NCBI GenBank assembly: GCA_964593795.1
Contig: CAZQJC010000259.1
Span: forward strand, 1-64,000
Length of the DNA: 64,000 nt
From: JAHFDS01 sp964593795
GTDB lineage: Bacteria > Myxococcota_A > Polyangia > JAHFDS01
Direction: 5' to 3'
Numbering within the stretch: position 1 is the first letter of the stretch; the number at the start of each line of letters is the position of its first letter. This document shows, piece by piece, positions 8,265 to 16,818 of this stretch. Below the pieces are notes generated by a model. That model ran no database searches. It saw only the letters and a list, made by a program, of their open reading frames with translations, and was not told the DNA's origin. A program made the translations under genes and the position numbers.

Positions 8265-10230
8265 CGTGATCCCCGGGCTTCCGTCGCGCTATCGCGTGCG
8301 GTCCCGGCTGGGGCAGGGCGGGATGGCGACCGTGTACCTGGCCGATGACGAGGTGTCGGGATCCCCGGTCGCCATCAAGGTGCTGCTCGAGCACCTGACG
8401 GCCGACGAGACGATCGTCGCGCGCTTCCGCCGCGAGGTGGCCGCGGCCCGGCGCGTTCGACACAAGAACGTCATCGCGATCTACGACGTGATCGTCGAGC
8501 CGCCGCTCGTTTGCATGGTGCTCGAGTACCACCCGGGCACTGATCTGGCGCAGTGGGCGGTGCTGCGGGGTCGACCGGCGCCGGAGGTGGTGGTCGCGCT
8601 CGCCACGCAGATCCTCGATGCCCTGGAGGTGGCGCACGCCGAGGGCGTCGTGCACCGCGACCTCAAGCCGCAGAATGTCCTCGTCGACGACGCGGGACAG
8701 GCCAGGCTGACGGACTTCGGCATCGCGCGGGTCGAGGACGCGATCGGCCTGACGACCGACACGATGATGCTCGGCACGCCCGCGTACATGGCGCCCGAGT
8801 CCCTGGCGAGCCCGCTCGTCGACGGGCGCGCCGATCTGTACGCGCTCGGCGTCACGCTCTACGAGCTGCTCACCGGCGAGCTGCCGTTCCGCGCAGCCTC
8901 GCCGATGGCCGTGGCGTTCCTGCATCGGTCGGAGGCGGTGCCGGATCCGCGCGCCAAGGTGCCGTCGCTGCCCGAGGCGCTCGCAGCGGTCGTGCAGCGG
9001 GCGATGGCGAAGGAGCCGGAGGATCGCTTCCAGACCGCGGCGGAGATGCGCGCGGCCCTGCTCGGCGGCGGCGCGCCGGCCGCGCTCGTCGCGAGCGCGC
9101 CCGAGCACCGGTGCGCTCGTTGCCAGGCGCCCCTCCTGCCGGGCCTCGCAGCCTGCGTCGAGTGCCGCGCGGTGCGGCTCCGGCCGCGGCGGCGGCGGGG
9201 CGGCAAGGGGCAGGTGTGGATCGGCAACGTGGGGATCGGCGCGGGGCAGGCCCTGCCGCTGACGCCCGAGGTGCGGCTGCGCATCGCGGACGTCCTGCGG
9301 GAGTGCGGCGCCGAGCTCCCCGAGGAGCAGCGGCTCGAGAGCCACCTGCGCCTGTCGACGATGCTGGTCTCGCGCGAGCTCGACGAAAAGGACGCGGAGG
9401 GCCTGGTGGAGGTGCTGCGCGCGCGACAGATCCCCGCGTCCTCCGCCACGACGCTCGGCCAGCGGATCCGGGGCTTTGCGAGCGCCGACGGGATGCGCGG
9501 CCTGGCGATGCTGGGCGTGGCGACGGCCGCGGCGACGGCGGCGGGCATCGCGCTCGCGAAGGCGGGCCTGCTCGCAGGTGAGGCCTCCTTGCTGCTGTTC
9601 CTCGGGGCCTGGTTCGTGGCCTGGCTGGCGCTGATCGTGGCGTTCGGCTGGTCGCCCATGGCGCGGTTCTCCGAGGACGGCGGGGCGCCCGCGCTACCGG
9701 AGCCGCCGGTGGCGCGGCGCGCGGCGGGTGTGTTCGGGGCGATCTCGTCCCCGCGACTGCGGGCGCTCCTGCGGCGGACGCTCGCGCGCGGCCTCTCGGC
9801 CCGCCAGCGCCTCGGCGACGGCGCGGCCGGTGCCGGCGAGATCGATGCGGCGCTCGACGCGGTGCTCGACGTTGCCGCGCGGGTCGCAGCGCTGGAGGCC
9901 GAGCACGGCCGCACCGACGCGCAGCTCGTGGTGGAGCGGCTCAAGGCGGTCGACGAGGCGCTCGCGCGGCCCGGCTCACCGGCGGAGCAGGCGACGCTTG
10001 TGGACGAGAAGGTGCGCCTCGCCGGGGAGCTCGACGCGAACGCAGGGCGCCAGCAGCAGATCGTGCGCGGCTACGCCCTCATCCTGGAGACGAGCGCGCG
10101 CCTCGACGCGGTCGGACGCGGGGGCGCAGGGGAGGGCGCTCACCGCGCCCTGGGCGAGCTCGACACGGCCCGCGCTCGCCTCCGCACCGGCGCCGACACC
10201 CTCGGCTCCCTGGACACGCTGGCGCGCTAG
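8257..10230 (+). CDS. Second Hanks-type Ser/Thr kinase, paralogue of the upstream one
   Basis: A 657-residue kinase starting at GTG 8257, inside the end of the upstream gene. Motifs: GQGGMATVY, VAIKVLL, HRDLKPQN near 132, DFG, YMAPESL. The zinc ribbon (CARCQAP...CVECRA, about 286-304), the membrane hairpin (about 412-464) and the helical C-terminus match the neighbouring kinase, so the pair arose by tandem duplication. The two could phosphorylate each other or form heterodimers through the membrane region; this is inference. The gene ends in TAG at the edge of the repeat element described at 10231. Confidence 0.93.
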   Translation: MADVIPGLPSRYRVRSRLGQGGMATVYLADDEVSGSPVAIKVLLEHLTADETIVARFRREVAAARRVRHKNVIAIYDVIVEPPLVCMVLEYHPGTDLAQWAVLRGRPAPEVVVALATQILDALEVAHAEGVVHRDLKPQNVLVDDAGQARLTDFGIARVEDAIGLTTDTMMLGTPAYMAPESLASPLVDGRADLYALGVTLYELLTGELPFRAASPMAVAFLHRSEAVPDPRAKVPSLPEALAAVVQRAMAKEPEDRFQTAAEMRAALLGGGAPAALVASAPEHRCARCQAPLLPGLAACVECRAVRLRPRRRRGGKGQVWIGNVGIGAGQALPLTPEVRLRIADVLRECGAELPEEQRLESHLRLSTMLVSRELDEKDAEGLVEVLRARQIPASSATTLGQRIRGFASADGMRGLAMLGVATAAATAAGIALAKAGLLAGEASLLLFLGAWFVAWLALIVAFGWSPMARFSEDGGAPALPEPPVARRAAGVFGAISSPRLRALLRRTLARGLSARQRLGDGAAGAGEIDAALDAVLDVAARVAALEAEHGRTDAQLVVERLKAVDEALARPGSPAEQATLVDEKVRLAGELDANAGRQQQIVRGYALILETSARLDAVGRGGAGEGAHRALGELDTARARLRTGADTLGSLDTLAR

Positions 10231-10400
10231 CTTGCGATCCGCGGCCTCGGAAGGCCGCGGCAGGAGGGGCGCGCCGCCCCTCCCCCAGTTGAGCAAAGCT
10301 CAACTGGGCCCCCCTCCCTGCGTCTTCGCTCGCTGCGCGAGGGACGCCCTTGCGGCTCGCTGCGCTCGCCTCGAGGACGGAGCGGACTTCAGGGACAGGC
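10231..10400 (+). repeat. Convergent-junction element, family 1, copy A
   Basis: It starts right after the TAG stop of the kinase gene with CTTGCGA. In order it holds hairpin 1 (CCGCGGCC-TCGGAA-GGCCGCGG, 10239-10260), hairpin 2 (GAGGGGCG-CGC-CGCCCCTC, 10264-10282) and hairpin 3 (CCCAGTTGAGC-AAA-GCTCAACTGGG, 10284-10308). A conserved tail with CCTCCCTGCGTCTTCGCT and GCGGCTCGCTGCGCTCGCC follows. Copies with the same order of parts lie at 27768, 29929 and 40507. No coding frame is conserved among copies. Confidence 0.85.
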
Positions 10401-10449
10401 TCTGGACGATGCAACGTCCGGCTTCGAGGCGAGCGCCCCTCGAAGACCG

Positions 10450-10509
10450 CTAGTACCTCGCCCCGCCACCTCCCACCAACCGATCAAAACCCCTGTGGCG
10501 AGGTACTAG
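10450..10509 (-). terminator. 13-bp inverted repeat containing the mtnA stop codon
   Basis: CTAGTACCTCGCC (10450-10462) is the exact reverse complement of 10497-10509. The right arm holds the TAG stop of mtnA (10506-10508). A 34-nt loop lies between the arms, and a CCGCCACC/TGTGGCGAGG extension strengthens the stem. A TTTTG stretch lies in the loop on the mtnA strand. It probably ends mtnA transcription or protects the mRNA 3' end. Confidence 0.55.
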
Positions 10510-11525
10510 AAGAGCGCGGGCAGGGACTCGGCAAACGGTGCGCGCGCGACGCCGGCCTCGGTGATGATCGCGGTGACGAGCTCCGCGGGCGTGACGTCGA
10601 AGGCGGGGTTCTCGACGCGGATGCCCGTCGGCGCGACCTGGACGGCGCCCACGTGCGTGACCTCGCGCGAGTTGCGCTCCTCGATGGGGATACCGGCGCC
10701 CGTCGTCGTCTCGAGGTCCACGGTGGACAGGGGCGCCGCGACGTAGAAGGGGATGCCGTGGGCGCGCGCGAGCACGGCCACGGTGTACGTGCCGATCTTG
10801 TTGGCGGTGTCGCCGTTTCGCGCGATGCGATCGGCGCCCACGACGACGGCCTGGATGCGTCCCTTGCGCATGAGCGCGCCGGCCATGTTGTCGCAGATGA
10901 GCGTCACGTCGATGCCCGAGCGCTGGAGCTCGAACGCCGTCAGCCGCGCGCCCTGCAGGAAGGGCCGCGTCTCGTCGGCCAGCACCTTGACGGGGTTTCC
11001 GCGCTCGACCGCACCGCGGATGACGCCGAGCGCCGTGCCGTAGCCGCCGGTCGCCAGCGCCCCCGCGTTGCAGTGCGTGAGCACCGTCGCGCCCTGGGGC
11101 AGGAGCGGTCCGCCGTGCGCGCCGATGCGGCGGCAGCGATCGATGTCGTCCTTCCAGACCGCGACCGCCTCGCGCTCGAGGGCGTCGGCGAGCCCCGGGC
11201 CGTCGCCGTGCGCCGCCGCGGCGCGCTTCATCCGTTCGAGCGCCCAGAAGAGGTTGACCGCGGTCGGGCGCGTGGCCCCGAGCGCTCGCACGACCTCGTC
11301 GAGCGGGCGCCCTCGCCTGGCGCCGAGGGCCACGCCGAACGCCGCGGTACAGCCGATCGCGGGCGCCCCGCGCACGATCATCGTGGTGATCGCGTCGGCC
11401 ACCGCGGGCACGTCGTCGTAGGAGTGCCACACCTCCTCGACCGGCAGGCGCGGCTGGTCGAGAAGCCATAGTGTCCCGCTCTCCCACACGAGCGGTGAGA
11501 GCACGTCGTTGAACCTGCTAGCCAT
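10506..11525 (-). CDS. mtnA: S-methyl-5-thioribose-1-phosphate isomerase
   Basis: A 339-residue protein, normal for MtnA, the methionine-salvage enzyme that isomerises 5-methylthioribose-1-phosphate to the ribulose form. The catalytic Cys is in THCNAGALATGGYGTALG and the catalytic Asp in VVVGADRIARNGDTANKIGT, both family signatures. The N-terminal MIVRGAPAIG and the C-terminal NPAFDVTP also match and distinguish it from eIF2B subunits. Its ATG overlaps the end of gatB by 8 nt, making it the last gene of the FadR-gatCAB-mtnA run. No other methionine-salvage gene is nearby, so the linkage to tRNA amidation is unexplained. Confidence 0.96.
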   Translation of the reverse strand: MASRFNDVLSPLVWESGTLWLLDQPRLPVEEVWHSYDDVPAVADAITTMIVRGAPAIGCTAAFGVALGARRGRPLDEVVRALGATRPTAVNLFWALERMKRAAAAHGDGPGLADALEREAVAVWKDDIDRCRRIGAHGGPLLPQGATVLTHCNAGALATGGYGTALGVIRGAVERGNPVKVLADETRPFLQGARLTAFELQRSGIDVTLICDNMAGALMRKGRIQAVVVGADRIARNGDTANKIGTYTVAVLARAHGIPFYVAAPLSTVDLETTTGAGIPIEERNSREVTHVGAVQVAPTGIRVENPAFDVTPAELVTAIITEAGVARAPFAESLPALF

Positions 11526-12957
11526 CGAGCACCTTCTTCAAGAGCTGGTTCACGAGCGCGGGGTTGGCCTTGCCGCCCGTCGCCTTCATCACCTGGCCGA
11601 CGAAGAACCCCATGAGCTTCGGGTTCTCCGGCAGGCGCGCGGCTTCCTTGGGGTTGTCGGCGACGACCTTGCGGCACGCCGCCTCGAGCTCCGCGGTGTC
11701 GCTCACCTGCGCGAGGCCCTCGCGCTCCACGATCGCGCGCGCGCCGTCCCCGGACGCATACATCTTGGCGAATACGTCCTTGGCGATCTTGCCGCTGATC
11801 GTGCCGTCGTCGATGAGCCTGACGAGCTCCGCCAGCGCGGCGGGCGGGATCGGCGAGGCCGCCGGCCCCTTGCCCTCGCGGTTGAGCTCGCGCAGCAGCT
11901 CCGACTGGATCCAGTTGGCGGTCTTCTTCGGCTCGGCGCCCGCCGCGACCGCCGCCTCGAAGTAGTCGGCGAGGTCGCGCTCCTCGGTGAGCACGCCCGC
12001 GTCGTAGTCGGTGACGCCGAGCGTCTCGACGAAGCGCGCGCGCCGGGCGAGCGGCAGCTCGGGGATGGCCGCACGGCACGCCTCGAGCATCGCGTCGTCG
12101 ATCTGCAAGGGCGGCAGGTCCGGCTCGGGGAAGTAGCGGTAGTCGTGCGCCTCCTCCTTCGAGCGCATCGACGCGGACGCGCCGCGCTCGGCGTCCCAGA
12201 GGCGCGTCTCCTGCACGATGGTCTGGCCGCGCTCGTACAGGCGCACCTGGCGCGCGATCTCGTGGTCGATCGCGGCCTCGACGTTCCGAAACGAGTTGAT
12301 GTTCTTGGTCTCGGTGCGCGTGCGGTACTCGGGCTCGCCCCGAAGCCGCACCGACACGTTGGCGTCGCAGCGCATGGAGCCCTCCTCCATGTTGCCGTCG
12401 GAGATCCCGAGGTAGCGCACGATGCGGCGCAGCACGCGCAGGTACTCGGCCGCCTCGGCCGCGCTGCGGAGGTCCGGGGCGCTGACGATCTCGACGAGCG
12501 GCACCGACGCGCGGTTGAAGTCGACCAGCGAGCGCGCGCCCGCGTGGACGCTCTTTCCCGCGTCCTCCTCGACATGGATGCGCACGAGGGACACCTCGTG
12601 CATCGCGCCGTCGAACGGGAAGCGCACGAGGCCGTGCTCGCACAGGGGCTCGTCGAACTGCGAGATCTGGTAGCCCTTCGGCAGGTCCGGGTAGAAGTAC
12701 TGCTTGCGCGAGAAGCGCGAGACGCGGCGGATGGTGCAGCCGGTCGCGAGGCCGATGCGCACCGCGTAGTCGATGGCGGTGCGGTTCGGCACGGGCAGGA
12801 CGCCCGGCATGCCGAGCGACACCGGCTCGACGTTGGTGTTCGGCGGCGCGCCGAAGGTCGTGGGCGCCCACGAGAACAGCTTCGAGCGCGTCGCGAGCTG
12901 CACGTGGCACTCGAGCCCGATCACGGGCTCCCACTTGCCGAGATCGACGTCAGCCAA
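11518..12957 (-). CDS. gatB: Aspartyl/glutamyl-tRNA amidotransferase subunit B
   Basis: A 479-residue GatB, the kinase subunit that phosphorylates Glu-tRNA(Gln)/Asp-tRNA(Asn) before amidation. Signatures include WEPVIGLECHVQL near the start, LGMPGVLPVPN, KQYFYPDLPKGYQISQ, DFNRASVPLVEIVS and CDANVSVR, then a C-terminal YqeY-like tail (NPALVNQLLKKVLDG). The start is placed at a TTG (12957) because it is the only start codon ahead of the conserved N-terminus. It overlaps the gatA stop by 8 nt, suggesting coupled translation. The presence of GatCAB means at least one of Asn- or Gln-tRNA is made by the indirect route in this organism. Confidence 0.95.
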   Translation of the reverse strand: MADVDLGKWEPVIGLECHVQLATRSKLFSWAPTTFGAPPNTNVEPVSLGMPGVLPVPNRTAIDYAVRIGLATGCTIRRVSRFSRKQYFYPDLPKGYQISQFDEPLCEHGLVRFPFDGAMHEVSLVRIHVEEDAGKSVHAGARSLVDFNRASVPLVEIVSAPDLRSAAEAAEYLRVLRRIVRYLGISDGNMEEGSMRCDANVSVRLRGEPEYRTRTETKNINSFRNVEAAIDHEIARQVRLYERGQTIVQETRLWDAERGASASMRSKEEAHDYRYFPEPDLPPLQIDDAMLEACRAAIPELPLARRARFVETLGVTDYDAGVLTEERDLADYFEAAVAAGAEPKKTANWIQSELLRELNREGKGPAASPIPPAALAELVRLIDDGTISGKIAKDVFAKMYASGDGARAIVEREGLAQVSDTAELEAACRKVVADNPKEAARLPENPKLMGFFVGQVMKATGGKANPALVNQLLKKVLDG

Positions 12958-14413
12958 GGGGCGGCCTCCGGCGCGTGTGATCCGTCGCGCCCTCGTAGGC
13001 GCCCGCCACCTGGAGCAGGCGCTCCTCGCCGAGCGCCGGGCCGAGGAGCTGAAGGCCAATCGGCAATCCCGCCGGGGAGAAGCCGCAGGGCACGGACATG
13101 CCGGGGATGCCGGCGAGGTTGCACGCGAGCGTGAGCACGTCGGCGAGGTACATGGCGACCGGGTCGTCCGCGCGCGCGCCGAGCGGGAACGCCGTCGTGG
13201 GTGACGTCGGGCAGGCGATCACGTCACAACGCTCGAAGGCGCGCGCGAAGTCGTCGGCGATGAGCCGCCGTACGCGCAGGGCCTTGCCGTAGTAGGCCTC
13301 GTAGTAACCGGCGCGGAGCGCGTACGTCCCGAGCACGATGCGTCGCTTGACCTCCGGGCCGAAGCCCTCCGCGCGCGAGCGCTCGTACATCTCGCCGAGG
13401 TCCTTGACGCCCTCGGCGCGCTGCCCGAAGCGGACGCCGTCGTAGCGCGCGAGGTTGGACGAGGCCTCCGCCGGCGCGACCAAGTAGTAGGTCGGCAGCG
13501 AGTACTTCGTGTGCGGCAGCGACACCTCCACCAGCGTCGCGCCGAGGCCCTCGAGGACGCCGAGCGCCGCGCGCACCGACGCCTCGACGGCGGGGTCCAT
13601 GCCGGCGACGAAGTACTCCGCCGGCACGCCGATGCGCACACCCGCCGCGCCGCGGCCGACGGCCTCGCGGTAGCGCGGCACGGGCACCGGAAGCGACGTC
13701 GCGTCTCGCGGGTCGTGACCGGCGACGGCCTCGAGCATGAGCGCGGCGTCGCGCACGGTGCGCGTCATCGGGCCCACCTGATCGAGCGAGCTCGCGAAGG
13801 CCACGACGCCGTAGCGCGACACGCGGCCGTAGGTGGGCTTGAGCCCGACGATGCCGCAGAAGGAGGCGGGCTGGCGGATCGAGCCGCCGGTGTCCGTGCC
13901 GAGGGACGCGGCGCACAGGCCCGCGGCGACCGCGGCCGCGCTGCCGGACGAGGAGCCGCCCGGGACGCACGCGGTGTCCCACGGGTTGCGCGTGGGGCCG
14001 AACGCGCTGTTCTCGCCCGAGCTCCCCATCGCGAACTCGTCCATGTTGAGCTTGCCGAGGAGCACCGCGCCGGCCTCGCTGAGCCTTCGCGCCGGTGTGC
14101 CCTGGTAGGGCGGGATCCAGCCGCGCAGGATCTTCGAGGCGCAGGTGGTCTCGAGGCCCTCGGTGACGAAGATGTCCTTGAGCGCGATCGGCGCCCCGGC
14201 GAGAGGACCGACGGGCTCGCCGCGCGCGCGCCGGGCGTCGATGGCCTCCGCCGCGGCGAGGGCCCCGCGCTCGTCGACGCGCAGGTACGCGCCGAGCTTG
14301 CCGTCGAGCGCGGTGATGCGCTCGAGGTAGCTCCGCGCGGCCTCGTGCGCGCTGACCTCCTTGCGCTCGAGGCGCTCGAGCAGCTCGGACAGGGACAGCT
14401 CGCACAAGGACAT
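12950..14413 (-). CDS. gatA: Aspartyl/glutamyl-tRNA amidotransferase subunit A
   Basis: A 487-residue amidase-signature enzyme that releases ammonia from glutamine for GatB. The Ser-cisSer-Lys triad is visible: Lys in PIALKDIF near 76, and the Ser pair in PGGSSSGSAAAVAAG and GTDTGGSIRQPAS. GLKPTYGRVSRYG is the GatA-specific stretch. The ATG at 14413 shares one base with the gatC stop (TGATG); a GTG one codon upstream is possible. It lies second among the amidotransferase genes in the order C-A-B, the common bacterial arrangement. Confidence 0.96.
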   Translation of the reverse strand: MSLCELSLSELLERLERKEVSAHEAARSYLERITALDGKLGAYLRVDERGALAAAEAIDARRARGEPVGPLAGAPIALKDIFVTEGLETTCASKILRGWIPPYQGTPARRLSEAGAVLLGKLNMDEFAMGSSGENSAFGPTRNPWDTACVPGGSSSGSAAAVAAGLCAASLGTDTGGSIRQPASFCGIVGLKPTYGRVSRYGVVAFASSLDQVGPMTRTVRDAALMLEAVAGHDPRDATSLPVPVPRYREAVGRGAAGVRIGVPAEYFVAGMDPAVEASVRAALGVLEGLGATLVEVSLPHTKYSLPTYYLVAPAEASSNLARYDGVRFGQRAEGVKDLGEMYERSRAEGFGPEVKRRIVLGTYALRAGYYEAYYGKALRVRRLIADDFARAFERCDVIACPTSPTTAFPLGARADDPVAMYLADVLTLACNLAGIPGMSVPCGFSPAGLPIGLQLLGPALGEERLLQVAGAYEGATDHTRRRPPLG

Positions 14414-14712
14414 CACGAGTCTCCGCGGTCGATGATCTTCGGGACCACGAAGAAGCCGTCGTCGCGCACCGGCGCCCCTGAGAGCGCGCGCTCGTTCGGG
14501 AGCGTCTCCTCGACGACGTCGGGCCGCAGCGGCAGCGCCGTCGGCACCGCGTGGGTCATGGGCTCCACGCCCGCCGTGTCGAGCGTGCGCAGGACGTCCA
14601 TGTGCTCGAGGATGGCGCCGAGCTCGCGCGTCAGGCGCTCGACCTCGGGCTCGGAGAGCGCGAGCCGCGCGAGCCGCGCGGTGGCCAGCACGTCGTCCCG
14701 ATCGATCGGCAT
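14413..14712 (-). CDS. gatC: Aspartyl/glutamyl-tRNA amidotransferase subunit C
   Basis: A 99-residue GatC, the small belt that holds GatA and GatB together. It shows the typical order: an N-terminal helix (DVLATARLARLALSEPEVE), an ILEHMDVLRTLDTAGVEPMTHA core and a C-terminal FVVPKIIDRGDS. It lies only 2 nt after the end of the FadR-type regulator gene, so they share a transcript. Confidence 0.94.
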   Translation of the reverse strand: MPIDRDDVLATARLARLALSEPEVERLTRELGAILEHMDVLRTLDTAGVEPMTHAVPTALPLRPDVVEETLPNERALSGAPVRDDGFFVVPKIIDRGDS

Positions 14713-14714
14713 GG

Positions 14715-15404
14715 CTACGGCAGGCGCGGGATGGAGAATCCGCGCAGCATGTGGGCCTCGGCCAGGCGCGCCGCGCCGGCCGCATCGCGGGCTCGGATGG
14801 CGGCGAGGAGCGCGCGCTGCGACGCGCGCACGTCCTCCGCGGGGCCGACGAGGGGCGCGAGCAGGCCCGAGTACGCCGAGACGGCGCTCCGGATCGAGTT
14901 GATGAGCAGGCGGAAGACGCGGTTCTTCGAGGCGTCGGTCAGCGCCACGTAGAACTCGAAGTCGGTGGCGAGCACCTGCGCCGGGTCGGCGTTGGGTCCG
15001 ACCTTCGACGTGATCACCTCGAGCGCCGCGAGGTCCTCGTCGCTGGCCCGCTCCGCCGCCATTCGCGCGACCTCTCGCCCGTAGATGACGCGCAGCTCCA
15101 GCATGTCGCGGAGGATGTCCGGCGAGCCCTTGAGGACGAGGTGTCCGGCGAGCTCGAGCCCCGCGGTGCGCATGAAGTCGAGCACGCGGGTCCCGTCGCC
15201 GCGTCGCGCCCGCACGAGGCCGATCTGCTCGAGGCGCTTGAGGGCCTCTCGGAGCGACGAGCGGTTGACCCCGAGCTGTGCGGCGAGCTGCCGCTCCGGT
15301 GGGAGCTTGTCTCCGGGTGCATAAGCCCCCGACAAGACGAGGTCGCGCAACCTGCCGATGGTGTCCTCGGCGACCTTGGGGGGCTTTCTGGCGGGCTCGG
15401 TCAC
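14715..15404 (-). CDS. FadR-subfamily GntR transcriptional regulator
   Basis: A 229-residue protein with an N-terminal GntR winged helix (about residues 10-75: LPPERQLAAQLGVNRSSLRE is the recognition helix region) and a C-terminal all-helical FCD domain of the FadR type, where effectors and often a metal bind. GTG 15404 is preferred because upstream sequence up to ATG 15467 is low in family similarity and lies in the promoter region. It heads the operon with gatCAB and mtnA. The FCD domain usually binds acyl-CoA or organic acids, so control of tRNA amidation genes by it would be unusual; it may act on distant genes. The operator is not identified. Confidence 0.88.
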   Translation of the reverse strand: MTEPARKPPKVAEDTIGRLRDLVLSGAYAPGDKLPPERQLAAQLGVNRSSLREALKRLEQIGLVRARRGDGTRVLDFMRTAGLELAGHLVLKGSPDILRDMLELRVIYGREVARMAAERASDEDLAALEVITSKVGPNADPAQVLATDFEFYVALTDASKNRVFRLLINSIRSAVSAYSGLLAPLVGPAEDVRASQRALLAAIRARDAAGAARLAEAHMLRGFSIPRLP

Positions 15405-15449
15405 GGCGGCCGCGGACCATAGCACAGTGGCCCGGCCAAGGGGCCGAGC

Positions 15450-15479
15450 TTGTCCATCCGCCCACAACCGGCGTATACT
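15450..15479 (+). promoter_or_regulatory. Sigma-70-type promoter for the lipoprotein gene
   Basis: TTGTCC (15450-15455) and TATACT (15474-15479) are separated by 18 nt. The predicted start near 15486 leaves a leader of about 18 nt before GTG 15504. This supports that GTG over the ATG at 15450, which would sit inside the promoter. Confidence 0.6.
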
Positions 15480-15503
15480 GGTGTAGGTATTGGGACGGGA
15501 TCC

Positions 15504-16436
15504 GTGCGTCCGCTGCTAGCACCTTCGTTCTACCGGACGAGACTCCTCGGCCGGGCCGGCCTCGCCTTGGCCGCGGGCCTCTTTCTGGCCTGCAGCGAGC
15601 CGGGAGCGCCCTCGCCCGCCCGCGGATCCGAGCGCTACGGAGTCCTCACGGTCGACGAGACCGGCGCCGGTCGCTACCGGGTCGGCGCGCAGTTCGTCCG
15701 AGCCGATGGGGTCGACGCGGACCGCGTCGAGCTACTCCTCGGGGAGCGGGGTCTCTTCGGGACGGAGCTCCCCATCGGCACCTGCGAGATCGTCGACCGG
15801 GCCGCCCGGCTCGCGCCTCTCGTGGCGGACGTCGACCTCGACGTGCAGCTCCTCGACGCGGGTGAGCTCGAGCTGGGTGACGGCACCAGCTCGCTGCTCA
15901 AGGTCCGCCCGGCGCCGCATCCGGATCGGCTGCCGTTCGTGGCCGGTGCGGTCTACGGCCCGGCGGCGCTCGAATCGGGGGCGTTGCGGGTCCGCGTGGG
16001 CTCGCGGGGTGGAGAGGAGGTCGGCCCGTTCACGGTGGAGGCGGACGTGGTCGGTGCGCGGGGCCGCTGGGTCGAGGCCGGTGGCGCCGAGATCGCGGCG
16101 AGCGTGTCGGGCAGCCAGTGCGCGGGGCCGCCGGCCATGCACGTCGGTCGCAGGGAGGCCCTGGAGGTGGGCTACTCGCTCGAGGGTGCCGTGGGGCGCG
16201 AGGAGACGGCGATCGCGGAGTTGCGGGTGGGTCAGGGGGATGCCGTGGCATGTCGCCTGGCGGGCCCGAACGGGACGCTGCGGATCCCGGCGGAGCTCGT
16301 GCAGCGGCTCCCGCCTGGATCGGCCGAGCTGGTGCTCACCGTGCTGCGGCGCACCTCCTTCGGGGTGCGCGGCCTGGATCGAGCCGAGCTGCGCGTGAGG
16401 CGCGCGGAATGCCTGCCCGTCCAGCTCGACGGATGA
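15504..16436 (+). CDS. Predicted outer-membrane lipoprotein of unknown function
   Basis: A 310-residue protein starting at GTG 15504, with a signal peptide ending in a lipobox (LFLAC, Cys about residue 30). The mature part is rich in beta-strand patterns and has no family motif that I recognise; it contains three further cysteines (CEIVDR, SQCAGP, AVACRLAG). The stop overlaps the ATG of the PilZ gene (ATGA), so the two are co-translated. A link between a surface lipoprotein and a c-di-GMP receptor is suggested by context only. Confidence 0.75.
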   Translation: MRPLLAPSFYRTRLLGRAGLALAAGLFLACSEPGAPSPARGSERYGVLTVDETGAGRYRVGAQFVRADGVDADRVELLLGERGLFGTELPIGTCEIVDRAARLAPLVADVDLDVQLLDAGELELGDGTSSLLKVRPAPHPDRLPFVAGAVYGPAALESGALRVRVGSRGGEEVGPFTVEADVVGARGRWVEAGGAEIAASVSGSQCAGPPAMHVGRREALEVGYSLEGAVGREETAIAELRVGQGDAVACRLAGPNGTLRIPAELVQRLPPGSAELVLTVLRRTSFGVRGLDRAELRVRRAECLPVQLDG

Positions 16437-16798
16437 GCGCGCCCAGCGTGCAGCGCGCACGGAACAAGCGCCGTCACGCGCGCCGCGACGTCGAGCTCCC
16501 GGTCCTGGTCGCCGACGTCGGGGCCGACGGCGAGGGGCGAGTCCACGCGGACGTGCGCTTCGACGCCTCGGACCTCTCGCAGGGGGGCGCGTTCGTCCGA
16601 TCCTCCCTGCTCTTCGAGGTCGGCGAGCTCCTGCGGCTCGAGATCACCTTGCCCGGCGGGACGCCGGTTCGGGTCAAGGCGCGCGTCGCGCGGGTGGTGC
16701 GCGGCGGCTCCGGCGGCGAGTCCCAGTCGGGCATGGGCGTCGAGTTCCTCGACCTCGTGCCGGCCGATCTCGACCGCATCCTCGCGCTGGTCGGCTGA
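16433..16798 (+). CDS. PilZ-domain c-di-GMP-binding protein
   Basis: A 121-residue stand-alone PilZ domain. Both c-di-GMP-contacting motifs are present: RRHARR (RxxxR) at about 13-18 and DLSQGG (D/NxSxxG) at about 47-52. The C-terminal strand MGVEFLDL is also typical. Ligand binding is therefore likely intact. Its start overlaps the upstream lipoprotein gene by 4 nt. Targets are unknown; in myxobacteria such proteins act on motility and polysaccharide. Confidence 0.9.
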   Translation: MSAPSVQRARNKRRHARRDVELPVLVADVGADGEGRVHADVRFDASDLSQGGAFVRSSLLFEVGELLRLEITLPGGTPVRVKARVARVVRGGSGGESQSGMGVEFLDLVPADLDRILALVG

Positions 16799-16818
16799 CC
16801 GCGCGGCGCGGGCGCTCG

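Noticed and set aside
10231..10400. Family 1 elements as insertion sequences or MITEs
   Set aside because: No transposase, no shared terminal inverted repeats across the whole element and no target duplications are visible; they begin at stop codons instead.
15450..15503. ATG 15450 as start of the lipoprotein gene
   Set aside because: It falls inside the -35/-10 region and would put 18 hydrophilic residues before the signal peptide.
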